Shown here piece by piece: positions 1 to 9,995 of a stretch of DNA of 64,000 bases. Position numbers and translations under genes: made by a program. Position 1 is the stretch's first letter. Every line of letters starts with the position of its first letter. The notes beneath the pieces are model-generated. The model saw only the letters and a program-made list of their open reading frames with translations. It was not told where the DNA came from and did no database searches. The stretch is from Hesseltinella vesiculosa (taxonomy: Eukaryota; Mucoromycota; Mucoromycetes; Mucorales; Cunninghamellaceae): assembly GCA_002104935.1 (NCBI GenBank), contig MCGT01000058.1, forward strand, positions 16,840 to 80,839, read 5' to 3'.

Positions 1-190
1 AACATCCAAATAAGGACACACGAGTCAAAGACTGTAGAATGGCCTAAAAATGGTCATGCTAAATTTGGACTTCCTTGAAAAAGAATATAAGGATCGACGT
101 CTTTTTTTCATTTTTTTCTTTCCCCTTACCTTTTTTTTTTCTTCTTCCCCAGTTGTTTTCACCCCCCCCCTTATCTCCTTTCATTTTAAT

Positions 191-1431
191 ATGGTCAAGA
201 CAACAGCGACCGTTCTCGTGTTTCTTGGTGCATGGACTGCGTATGCTGCCCCCATCACTTGCCAAAAACAATACGCTGTTCAGCCAAATGACACTGTAAG
301 GCTATAGCTGACATTCTGCCATAGAAGCATGCAGGGTGGACAAATCTGTCTCTATTTTAAGCTCACGCTCCGCCTTTTTCTATCTTCTTGACACAGTGTG
401 CTACGATTGCCCAGAAAACAGGTATCACTGTCCAACAGCTCATGAACTGGAACCCACCAGGTAACGCATCTTGAAAGAACACTTCTTAGATTTCCACGAC
501 CCTGATTTTTCATTCTATTTTTTTTTTAACAAAGGCACTTGTGACAATTTGAACGTGACACAAGTCTGTGTGAGGTAATCAATTGAAGGTCACTAAATTA
601 CGTCGTCATTGAACTTTTTTTTTTTTTTTTTTTCAACAATAGCCCTCCCCTCGCAAGCACGACCTCGACTACATTCACGCCCATTCTGACCACTACCACC
701 TCCGGAGGCTCGTCTGGCTCACCCACCCCCACTGGAATCACAACCAGCTTTCCTCCTCCTACCACAACCACCACAACAAAATCCACAACCACACACACAC
801 CTACCCCCACCTATTTACCCAAATTAACCGTGGCTGTCGCCAATGCCAACAATTTCTGCCTGTTCCTTCCTCGATCACCCGGGAACAAGGCAGACTTTGG
901 CAGGGTGGACCCCGATGCCATTGCCGATTCTGAAAAAACAGCCGTGTCGTTTTGCACACAAGCCGGTCTCACGTCTGGTGCAAAGCAACTCCCCAGCGGA
1001 TTTATCCGCACTGCCAACTATCAATACAATACCACCGCTGGCTTCGTCCAAGTCACCGGCCAAATCGACAGAACAAAATACCAATTGCAAATGAATGACT
1101 TTGGCGGCCAGGTATTTGTCTTCAATGAAATGAAAAAATCGCTGTTTTTAACCTCACTTCTCTTTAACAAGTATGATAACCATGGATCTGGCTCACCTCC
1201 CAAATCAATGTGCATCGGCTATCCCTATTATGTGCAGCTTGTGGAACCCAACCTTGATCAATATTGTATCCGATGGTAAGCGACTAGAAAATAAAATAGA
1301 CCAGGTGATTTAATTACTTTCAAAAAAAAAAAAAAAATTCATATAGCTGCGCTCATTATCAAGATTGTAATGCTAGTCGATCTCAATATGGCTGTCGCCG
1401 AGTCGTGCCTGTCCTTTCTCACAACGTCTAA
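191..1431 (+). CDS. Secreted LysM-domain protein with a cysteine-rich C-terminal domain
   Basis: Six exons are proposed: 191-295, 397-460, 535-574, 643-1111, 1172-1275 and 1347-1431. The start is the ATG at 191, followed directly by a hydrophobic signal peptide ending near Ala-Ala-Pro. Residues about 24-72 form one LysM module (CQKQYAVQPNDTC, then ATIAQKTGITVQQLMNWNPP and GTCDNLNVTQVCV), a chitin/peptidoglycan-binding fold. A Thr/Ser/Pro-rich linker (a likely O-glycosylation region) joins it to a C-terminal domain with NFCLFLPRSPG, GFIRTANY and the ending CIRCCAHYQDC...GCRRVVP, a pattern I associate with a family of secreted fungal proteins of unknown function. Exon 5-6 splicing is supported because it restores the CIRCC motif in place of an early stop. 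The 60-nt putative intron at 1112-1171 keeps frame and could be retained. The expected location is extracellular or cell wall; ligand unknown. Confidence 0.85.
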
Positions 1432-1454
1432 ATACAGTGTTTCCAACAATCGAC

Positions 1455-1522
1455 GTCGCTAGACATTCGAAATTAAAGTCGCAGGCCAATCAAAATCAAT
1501 TTCGCATTTCCAGAAACGTCAC
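1455..1522 (+). repeat. Left subterminal GTCGC-motif array of the DNA transposon
   Basis: Four GTCGCA-like hexamers (GTCGCT, GTCGCA, TTCGCAT, GTCAC) occur at spacings of about 23, 24 and 17 bp. They mirror, in inverted orientation, the array at 3829-3900. In Tc1/mariner-like elements repeated motifs inside the termini often bind transposase; that role is inferred here. Confidence 0.35.
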
Positions 1523-1606
1523 TGCTTACAAATCAAGTGATTTTGCAAAAGACAAACCGCTTTTTCAGGTTTTTTTTTTTTCTTTACTCTCTTTTTACAA
1601 TTTAAC

Positions 1607-2902
1607 ATGAGTACAATATTTTTATATGAAGATGGACATGGGGGCATCGTAGACGAGAATGGCGGTCCCGAGCCTATGGACTACATTGTTGATCAGAATG
1701 AATTCATTGTTGAGCCGATTGCAACGCATAGTGAATACTTGAAAAATGCAGCGTCTTGTGAATCTTCCCAAACTTGCCTGCTGCTAAAAAAACAAAAAAG
1801 CGAAGGTATTCAAATGAAGGATGCAAAGACGAAACGAGATTATGTGCGCTATACCGCACAGGAAAAGGCTAGATTTTTTGATCTGAAGATTGAAAAGTGC
1901 ATGAGTGCATCAGCCGCAGCCAAGCAGCTGGGAATCCACGTTCGAACTGGGCAGAGATGGGCTAAGCAATATAGTATGAGTCCTGACAGTATTTTTGAGA
2001 GTTATGGAAAAGTAGGTCGCAAGTGTATCTTGACTGAAGAGCATAAAACAGCTGTTATCAACTTGATTGATTCTAATCCTTCTGCGACTGTTGCTGAAGT
2101 GACTGAGCATTTATTGAAACGATTCAATGATCTCAAGGTTTCACGCAATACTGTTCATAACTTTATGACAAAAGAATGCAACCTTTCGTTGAAAAAAGCA
2201 GATTTCCACTCCATCGAAAGAAACAGCTCAGCAAAGATTGAGGAACGATACAACTGGGTGTGTCAATAGGAAAATTCAGATATGAACTTTTTGACGAATT
2301 GTGTGTTTCTTGACGAATCTGCTTTTGATATAAATATGAAACGTTCAAGAGCTTGGTCTGAAAAAGGCACTCGCGCGATTGTTACCAGACCTACTACGAG
2401 AGCAAGCACAACGTCGATATTGGGTGCCATCTCAGCCGCTGGCTTGATAACGGTCGGCGTAAAAAAACCAAGGCCTGCTAAGAGGAGAAAGGCTGAAGGG
2501 TATGTAAGTTCAGGAACGGTAACAGGCCACTATGTCAGTTTCTTGAAAATGACTCTGGATGAAATGGGCAAACACCCACATATGAAAGGACATTATCTGG
2601 TGATGGATAATGCACCAATCCATACGCATGGGAGCATAAAGAAATATATTGAGTACCGAGGATATAAATGTGTGTATCTTCCTACTTACTCACCTGAGCT
2701 TAACCCAATAGAACAGTTTTGGGCAGTGGCAAAGAGTAAGGTTAAGCGCCACAGGTTTTTGCATCAAGACACTTTGTCAAAAGAATCACAGAAGCTTGCA
2801 ACAGTGTTGAAAATAATCACTTCAAAGGCTTCGTGTCGCATTCTTACAAGTGCTGGGATAAATGTCGAAATAAAGAGTGCTTGTAAAATAACTCCTGGGT
2901 GA
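1607..2902 (+). pseudogene. Tc1/mariner-type DDE transposase with one in-frame stop
   Basis: Two open stretches in the same frame (1607-2269 and from 2270 on) are separated by a single TAG at 2267-2269. The N-terminal part has a helix-turn-helix (AAAKQLGIHVRTGQRWAKQY) and a second HTH-like region (ATVAEVTEHLLKRFN). The C-terminal part carries the catalytic triad of the DDE_3 type: Asp in VFLDESAFD, Asp in LVMDNAPIH and Glu in SPELNPIEQFW. The stop falls just upstream of the first catalytic Asp, where relatives usually have a Trp-containing segment, so a TGG-to-TAG change is a simple explanation. Otherwise the frame is open, suggesting recent inactivation. Readthrough or removal by splicing is possible, but no convincing splice pair surrounds the stop. 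Confidence 0.85.
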
Positions 2903-3297
2903 CATGACTCTGGAGTAGAAGAAAAAAAAAAAAAAAAAAAACTGGTCTCCGCTGCGTGAGTTGCGGTGCTCTTGTTTTTGACCTGAACAAAGACTCCCTC
3001 TTGTTTTTCAGAGGTAAACACTCGATATCCATAATAGACAGCACTGGTTTTTGGTGTCAATGGATCAGAGATGTGTTTGGTTTCAAGGAGGTGAAGAAAA
3101 AACTCTATCACCCTGTTCTATTTTTGACACTGGACCTTGTGTATCACAAGAGACGCTGGCTTGTGCATGTGCATAGGAGCCTGCCGTCTGCCTGTTGATG
3201 AAGTTCCCCTTGGAGATTAGAAAAACATGATTACAAATGCCGGAACAAAGAGTGTGTATAGAAAGAACTTTTTTACAATGACGCAAGAAAAAGGGGT

Positions 3298-3594
3298 TGT
3301 TCTCGTTGACAAAGTGAGGCTTAGCTTTGGGCTTGGAAGGTCCCCCTTAGATTAGGACTGAGATTAAAAATAACGCCAAAACCGGGACCTTGGAAAAAGT
3401 ATAAAAACCTCGCATTGGATCACAACTGCCGTCTTTTCTCTCCATCCCTCAAGTCAAATTAAATCCGTCTACTTCAAGCCCCAAGTCATCTTTCTTCCGC
3501 CCTGCCCGCATGGTGTTGGCGTCTAACCACGCCATGCGGTGCCTACCAAAACCTTTGTTTGTTCCAATTTTTTGCTTTATCCGTGCCCGTTACA
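3298..3594 (+). mobile_element. Probable solo LTR nested in the DNA transposon
   Basis: A 297-bp block begins TGTTCTCG and ends CCCGTTACA, giving the TG...CA ends of an LTR. It has a TATAAAAA box at 3400-3407, followed by a pyrimidine-rich transcript-start-like stretch (CGTCTTTTCTCTCCATCCCTC). Flanking 5-mers are GGGGT (3293-3297) and GCGGG/CGGGT (3595-3600), an imperfect target-site duplication at best. No retrotransposon ORF is adjacent, so it would be a solo LTR left by recombination. No second copy is in the window, so this rests on terminal and promoter-like structure only. Confidence 0.45.
3400..3407 (+). promoter_or_regulatory. TATA box within the putative LTR
   Basis: TATAAAAA, about 30 bp before a pyrimidine-rich run typical of fungal transcription starts. 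It is the strongest TATA-like element in this gene-poor segment and sits where the U3/R border of an LTR would be. Confidence 0.4.
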
Positions 3595-3828
3595 GCGGGT
3601 AAGTGGAGTCACCTTGCATATGAACTCTGTACTCAGTCTTTTTTTTATAGTGCACACACCAAGATACAGCTGAGCGGGGAGGCGACAGCCGAACTGCGAT
3701 GAATGCGTAAGTGTTTAAAACTGGCATTGAAAGGAGCAATATCTGACTTCTTCCTTCGTATGTGTTTGTTCTTGCTTTTGTGTGTGACGTCTTGATCTCT
3801 TTTTCAATGGCCATTCCTTATTTTAAAC

Positions 3829-3900
3829 TGCGGCATTTTATTTTTTAATGCGACATCTCTCTTTTTTGACTTGTGACATTTGTCTTTTTTAATCTGCGAC
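3829..3900 (+). repeat. Right subterminal array: about 23-bp degenerate tandem units
   Basis: Four units contain TGCGGC, TGCGAC, TGTGAC and TGCGAC at 3829, 3849, 3872 and 3895, separated by T-rich spacers at 20, 23 and 23 bp. Units read roughly as T-run, AATCTGCGACAT. They are the inverted counterpart of the motifs at 1455-1522. Confidence 0.5.
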
Positions 3901-4016
3901 ATCCAAAAATGAAGTGTAATAAACTAGTGTTTTTCTATTCCCGCCACAGCTGACACTGAAAAGAGAATGTCAAAGAAAAAAAGCAGCTTGCTTCTTTCCA
4001 ATTACTTCATTTTATA

Positions 4017-5152
4017 ATGGCAGGCGATGAAAGAACTCCATTGCTTGCACCACCAGTGACGACCAATGACACAACACAACAAGAAAAGAAGAAGGAATTG
4101 TTTGGCCTGTTGATCATGACCTTGTCTGCTCTGGGGTTCAGCGTCATGTCCTTGTTGGTGTCCATCACTGGCAAATCGTTTCCCTCATTTGAAATCGTCT
4201 TTGCTCGATCTATTGTCCAAGCTGTTCTTGGTCTTGCTGGTTGTGCTTGGTTGAAAATTAATCCTCTGGGTAATCCCAAGATCCGTCCTTGGTTGGCCTT
4301 CCGTGGCCTGGCCGGTGCTGTTGGGCTTGCTCTCTTTTTTTACAGCCTCACTCACTTGCCCTTGGCTGACGCAACAGGTAAATGCATGTGACCACCCTCT
4401 TTCCTCCTCTCTCTGCTTGCCTCCTCACAATGGTGCCTCAACTTCCTGTCTTTTCTTCCCAGTTATCTTTTTCTTAGGCCCAGTATTCACAGCGATTCTT
4501 GCCTCCATTGTGCTACACGAACCGTTCACGCTGTTCGACATGGGTTGTGCTTGTGTCTCGTTTGTGGGCATCATCTTTGTGTCCAAACCCAACTTCATCT
4601 TTGGTGGCCAAGATGGCTCCAACGCGAGTGGCTGGGATCGTCTCTTTGCCATTCTCTGTGCCTTGATTGGCGCTGTGATGTCCGCTTTTGCCTATGTCAC
4701 CGTGCGAAGGATTGGCAAGGGTGCTCATTTCATGGTCCACGTTGTGTATTTTGGTATCATTTCCACCTTTATCAGCGCGCTGGGATTGTTCCTGTGGCAA
4801 GACTACGTACCGCCCTCTGATAAAAACGACTACGTCGGCCTGGTACTTGTCGGCGTTGCTGCTTTCATTGGCCAATGCCTGTTGAACAAAGGGTAAAGTC
4901 TCTCCTCTCTCCTTCTCCTGAGCATATGTAAGAGCTTTATCTCATGCAAATGTCTGCCCCACCCCTCCTAGATTACAATTAGCACCTGCTGGTAAGGCCA
5001 CGCTTTGTCGCAACGTGGATGTTGTGTTCGCCTTTTTGTTTGGCATCCTCATTCTTGGTGAATACCCTGATGCCTACAGCATCACTGGCGCCACATTGAT
5101 TGCTGGAGCTACAACTACTTTGGGACTGCATAAATGGTTGTCAAGCCGTTGA
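4017..5152 (+). CDS. SLC35G/DMT-type nucleotide-sugar or drug/metabolite transporter (EamA family)
   Basis: Three exons: 4017-4377, 4463-4892 and 4972-5152, giving about 323 residues, the usual size for a ten-helix DMT transporter. A short polar N-terminus with an acidic/dileucine-like ERTPLL signal precedes the first membrane helix (LFGLLIMTLSALGFSVMSLL). Two EamA-like halves follow: the first contains FEIVFARSIVQ and FYSLTHLPLADAT, the second contains VFTAILASIVLHEPF. The last exon supplies a hydrophobic end (FAFLFGILILGEYPDAYSITGA). Members of the SLC35G branch are membrane carriers of unsettled substrate, so specificity is not claimed. The gene starts only about 98 bp from the right end of the upstream transposon. 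Confidence 0.85.
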
Positions 5153-5311
5153 TATTTAGTTGGTCGTAGACACACAAAGACAATAGAAGACGATGCTTTT
5201 TTTTTATTCATCCCACGTGAGCTGAGATGGCCTTATTTTTTTTTTTTTGGCTAGGCAGGGGAACTCCTTTTTGCCTTTTTATTTTCTTTCAGTTTTTTGT
5301 TTTTGTTTTTG

Positions 5312-6452
5312 ATGCAACTGTACCAGTCCTCATTATATCTGCTGCTACTGTTGATAGCACAAGTAAAAACTATCCTATCCGTTTTGCTGATGCTTGCATT
5401 CCTTATCACTTGTTTCTTTTTCATAGATCGCTGCGACCAGCCCCACTGTTTCTTCAAACGACGTGAGTGTGGAGCCACCGGTTGAAAGCTATCTTGGCTA
5501 TTTGAAGCGGCAAATCGTCAACGTCAATGTCAATGAACTACAGGTGAACCACGGAAAACGCCTGCCCATTCTTTGCTCCCTGGACGACTACTACTACGTG
5601 TTTGCTCATGTGCTGCCTCACAAACTCAAAACCATCATCATTGAACGCACCGCCGATTTGCATACCCCTCCCGATCATATTGGTCGCCATGAACTATTTT
5701 ACCATAAGCTGCATTCATTGCCTGCCTCGATCCAGCAGCAAGCCTTGCGTGCGCGGTTCCAGCTGGAACAATACTTGCGTCAAGTTCCCGTGCCAATCGA
5801 TGACCTGCTCGCCCAACATCAGCTAGCTTGGGATGACCTGGGCCACCGTGTGCAACGCTTTCTGAATCTAATCGAGGAAAAATACCATTCCAATGACTTG
5901 CAAACGCCTGACCTTCAGCTCGCTTGGAACGACTACCACAGCGACATCAATACCATTCTGCGCCAACAGGTTGCCAACTACGACTCCTGGAAGTCCATGA
6001 CTGACAAGGGCTTTGTGCAAGTTGCCACCACCTTTGGCCCCTTGCGACAGGTCGTCGAGGCCATTTATATTGATGCGCTTGATCAATCTGTGCGCGCTCT
6101 CAACGCTTTCAGTCGCCAAAATTCGGATCTGTACTTGGCTTGGCTGGATACCTTCTGGACCCAAGTGCAGCTGACAATGACAGACGATCGCCAGCCATCC
6201 ACAACCTTGTCCGTCCATGAATTTGTACAAACCTGTCAGGACCGCCTGGATCAAATCACTCAGCAACGGCCGTCACTCTCCAAAGTGCGGTACGACGTTG
6301 ACCAAACATGGCGGCACGTTGTGCAGGATATAAGCTATAGCCGATGGCAATGGCTCTATTGGACGGATCTCTGGCAACAAATCAAAGTTCATATTAAGAA
6401 ACGAACCAAGGCATTCATCCGAGCCTTAGATCAACTTGTCCCTGATGAATAA
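5312..6452 (+). CDS. Secreted helical protein of unknown function
   Basis: Two exons: 5312-5362 and 5427-6452, about 358 residues. The start is the ATG at 5312 because it gives a clean signal peptide (MQLYQSSLYLLLLLIAQ). The intron 5363-5426 then joins in frame to IAATSPTVSSND. Mature sequence is helix-prone and rich in Gln, Asp, Leu and Trp, with repeated HxLAWDD/LQLAWNDYH/LYLAWLDTF-like segments spaced through the protein. It has few Cys and no further membrane segment. I do not recognise the family. Similar short internal motifs suggest degenerate helical repeats. It is likely secreted or resident in the secretory pathway. A downstream start at GTG 5463 would lose the signal peptide and is disfavoured. 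Confidence 0.7.
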
Positions 6453-7097
6453 TGATTCCCTCCCTCCCTGGTTTAATCCCATACCAGACACTAATATATA
6501 AAGTGCAGCCACATGGATCCATGTAGATACGCCCTATGCCATCCTGAGTATCGAAAAGAGAGAGAGAGAAAATAACGCTCAAGGAAACGTCCTTGCTTTG
6601 CCCTCTCACTTTTCGGCTTTCTTTTTCTCTCCATCCAATGCCTCATCCTGAAGCTCTATGCCCCGGCCAATTTCTCAGCGATGAGCAGCAACACAAGAGT
6701 ACCAGAAAAAAAAAGATACTGGTGCACATCCTTTGCAAAAAATACACGTCTCCTAGCGTCGCGCGCCTTCTAAAGCGACGAAAAAAACACGTCAGGCGAT
6801 GAAAAAAAAAAAGATGGTCCTTTTGGTAGACTTGGCTGATGTTTGAGAAATGGCGCCTTCATCGTGAACAAAAGTAACATACTGTCCTTGTATAAGCTAC
6901 TCAATGTCGTTTTCGCGAACAGAGAGAGGGAGCTCATCTTGAAAAAAAAAAAAAACCACGATTTCAGACCTCCTCAGTTCACGACTTTTTTTTATTTTTT
7001 GCATCCGACAATCCTTTTCGGAAAAGTGCCATCCCTCACTCTCTACTTTTTAATTTTTACTTTGATTTCTCCCATTGGGCTTTCAGCTACGGCTCTA
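6453..7097. other. Intergenic spacer
   Basis: No supported gene. It holds a TATATAAA at about 6496, a perfect 14-bp palindrome at 6511-6524, a short GA run near 6558 and poly-A tracts near 6700-6810 and 6945. The distal part is the likely promoter/5' UTR of the BIR gene. Confidence 0.5.
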
Positions 7098-9521
7098 ATG
7101 AATATTTTTTCAACCCGACTGGAAACTTTTGAAAAGCATAAATACCCTTGGCCGCATGGCGATAGAGCAAATTACAGCACGATTAATGAAGTAAGACAGC
7201 AACAAGGACAAAAAGAGTGTCTTGATTCATGTGTTTTTACTTTCCAGTGTGCTTCTGCAGGCTTATACAATGTAGCGACAGCCGAACACCCTGATAAACT
7301 CAAATGCTATTTGTGCGATGTCGAAATGGCCGATTGGAAATCAGGCCAATCGCCTCTTGCAAGGCACTCTCTTGAATCGCCAGATTGCCCTTTTGTGATC
7401 CTCAACTTCCCCGGCAACCTGTCCAGTAGCCCAGCCATCGATGACGGTGACCACAGTACCCATCCGGAATCTGACCGAATGATGCGTGCTCGGCTTGCCA
7501 CGTTTAACAAAGACAATGCTTGGGAAACAAAAACAAAATCCAGGCCATCCCCAGCCAACTTGAAAGCCATTCAACTGGTACCTTGTTTTTTTTAAAAAAC
7601 CTCCACTCACGCTTTTTTTTTTTTTTTTTAGATTGTCGATGCCGGTTTTATCTTCTTGCCGACGATTACAAGTAGGACTCGCATGTTTTGCCCCTATTGT
7701 CATCTCACCATCGAAAAATACTATGCTGGAAAGCGTGGTGACATCATGTAAAGAGATAGATCAGAGTCAAAAGCAACTGCCTCTCACTCGTTCATTTTTT
7801 CTTTTGATTTTGAACAATAGAAGCATTCATCGGCAACGGAGACCCAACTGCCCTTTTGTGGCACGACATACCCGAGTGGAAAATGAAACGGAACAGCTCA
7901 TTAATCCTAGCAAGGTAAGAACGAAACAGGAACGATAATGCAGTCGAGAAGATCGTAAACCCGGGTTTTAATTTTGCGTAAAAGCGAGCCACTACAGAGA
8001 CCAGATCTTCTACAGGATCACAGCAAAAACGTCGTCGAACCCAAAGTCAGCGCCAGACATCTACACCAGAACCGCCTCAGGATTTAGACAATGACCAGGA
8101 AAACCAGCAGGACCTTGATCAAAAATCAAAGTTTGACAGCGACGTTTGGGATTTCGCCAAGCAAAAGCTGGTCGAGCGAAAGCCGGCCCTTGCCACCCTC
8201 CTGTCTCGGCCAGGCACTGACACCAGTCGCTCCAGCTCGGCGTCAACTGATCATCATGTCTTGGTGTCCTATGGATCAGAGAAGAAAAAATACCACCGCC
8301 ATGCCTTTTCCACCCCAATGCCGCCTACAGCACGACGTTCAAATCCCAGCAATATGCTTTTGTCCGAGCACTTGAATATCTCCAAGCATCGCCGTCCGGC
8401 AGACTTTGCCCGTCCAACGATTGCATCCCAGTCCAAGGGTCACACTTCAAGTCAACCAACCACCCGAGGATCATCTTACGTAAGCATGAGAGAAGAATTA
8501 GTCGACCGACCTTGGTTTTACTTAACTTGCCCTCTTTCTTTGAACAATCTAGTCACAAGCAAGGGACACCTCTAGAGCGCAAAGAGACAAAGGCAAGGCG
8601 CCAGCAACTGAGGAGCTACCCCATCCGGTTCCTACAACGCTACCTAGGACCCGCTCCTACCAACAAGACTCATTGAAAACGGCAGATGGCATGCAGCCTC
8701 CTCCTGGACGGTCATCTGAACCTGTACGTACCACGAATGGACATACTTCACAGCAGCCTTCCTTTTCGCCGCCGATGTCAGCCAGGCATATCCCAATGCA
8801 ATCCACTCCTGTCAACAACCGATTCGGCCCCCCGCAGAGTTTTTTCTCCAGCTTGGCTGCATCACCTATCCGCTCACGCGCCGACCCATTCATGTCTGGC
8901 CAATCCTCCCGTGCCTCGGACCCGCGCGCCACATTGTCGACCAATAAGCCAGTCCCATCTCGATACCCCAGCCGTTCCATGTTCTCTGGTAACCTTGATA
9001 CGCCTATGCTGCAGCGAACTACAAGTGTCTTGTACACAGGCGATGTGGCCAAGGATATTGAAAACCAGTTCATGGCCAATCGTCGTCGGCCGCCCTCGCC
9101 CTCTCAACAGCCTCGCTCCTCCATCAACCCTGATGCCCAGTCTTCCTCTGTCAAAAAACCAAAACGGCCATCCGAGTCACCCGAGTCAGCCACCTATTCT
9201 GAGCCAGACGACGAACCTCGAAAGCCATTGCCGAAGCAGCCTGAGCCTCCACTTGTGCTCCCTCTTCGTGACAAAGGGGGACCCACTGCAGAGGCTCCTG
9301 CCGCCGCCGCCGCTCCAACGCAAACTCCTCCTTTTGGTCAGTTCTGGGACTGGTCCAAGCCATTGACTGAGGAAGAGCTGAATATGACTGTTGAGGAATT
9401 CATTGAACACATGGCAGAAACTAAGACGGAGCAGATCAAGACCCAAGGCCAAGCTGCTATCGCTGAAGTTTGTAAACATGTCGTCGCTACTCGTCATTCT
9501 CTGCTTTCTATGGATCCCTAG
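7098..9521 (+). CDS. BIR1: BIR-domain protein, survivin/Bir1-like (chromosomal passenger complex)
   Basis: Six exons: 7098-7190, 7248-7577, 7632-7747, 7821-7914, 7985-8479 and 8553-9521, about 698 residues. Two BIR modules are visible: BIR1 from RLETF...PWP through AGLYNV and KCYLC to HSLESPDCPFV; BIR2 from RLATF through DAGFIF and MFCPYC to HRQRRPNCPFV. Each has the Cys-x2-Cys...His...Cys zinc pattern. A long, low-complexity, basic and Ser/Pro-rich region follows, and the C-terminus is a predicted helix (KPLTEEELNMTVEEFIEHM). Fungal Bir1 proteins share this plan of N-terminal BIRs plus a C-terminal CPC-binding region and act with Aurora kinase, INCENP and Borealin at centromeres and the spindle; that role here is by family. 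The 57-nt first intron (7191-7247) preserves frame; removing it places YSTINE next to CASAGLYN as the BIR fold requires. Confidence 0.85.
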
Positions 9522-9995
9522 GTGTCTCCTATCTTTCACTGTTCCCTCGTCTCGTTTCTTAAAGAAGCTCGATTGCTTGTTGATTTTTTTTTTTTTGATT
9601 AAAAACTTGACGTTTGCATTTGAAGCGAGAACCTTCCCTTCATTACAATAACTCATCATTTTTCTATCCTTGGCTTCGATACATTGCTTTTCTGCTATGC
9701 TTTGGCCATATGTTAACGTATTTTACATTACAATGGCCCCTTGGGCTCCACCTACCACAGGCATAAATGGCCGCAACAGTAGCAAAAAAAAAAAATGGCA
9801 GGCTCACTTCAGCCAGGAGGTTGGGAGCACAAAGGGAGCACGGATCAGTGAAAAAACCATGTCAAGAAATGAGACGATGTGCGGATTTTTATTTTATTTT
9901 AGAAAGGCGTTAAAAAAACCTCTCCCCTTCTTCCTGCCTGCTTCTTTTGAATATCCTGTGAATCAAAAGAGTGAACATCAACAACCGAAACAAGC
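9522..9995. other. Intergenic spacer between the BIR paralogues
   Basis: No supported gene. Contains poly-T (9581-9596) and poly-A (9784-9795) runs and the presumed promoter of the downstream paralogue. I see no BIR remnant here on the plus strand. Confidence 0.45.

Larger units (their letters stand above)
1433..3918 (+). mobile_element. Tc1/mariner-like DNA transposon (degraded, TA-flanked, carries a nested LTR)
   Basis: The DDE transposase at 1607-2902 lies between two candidate termini in inverted orientation, each beginning with TACA: TACAGTGTTT reading in from 1433, and TACACTTCAT reading in from 3918 on the minus strand. Each terminus is followed by about four copies of a GTCGCA-like hexamer spaced roughly 17-24 bp apart (left 1455, 1478, 1502, 1518; right, on the minus strand, from 3900, 3877, 3854, 3834). 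A TA dinucleotide at each end fits the Tc1/mariner target-site preference. The left end lies 2 bp after the LysM stop codon and the right end about 98 bp before the SLC35 start codon. Ends are inferred by eye; the terminal repeats are only weakly similar. Confidence 0.5.

Noticed and set aside
2764..3111. Minus-strand ORF across the transposase 3' end
   Set aside because: Includes a Phe run from a poly-A tract and overlaps the transposase antisense; no family resemblance.
3298..3594. The 297-bp TG...CA block as part of a protein-coding exon
   Set aside because: Stops occur in all frames and it carries promoter-like rather than coding features.
5463..6452. GTG start at 5463 for the secreted protein
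   Set aside because: The ATG at 5312 with a short intron gives a signal peptide and an in-frame join; GTG starts are not expected in fungi.
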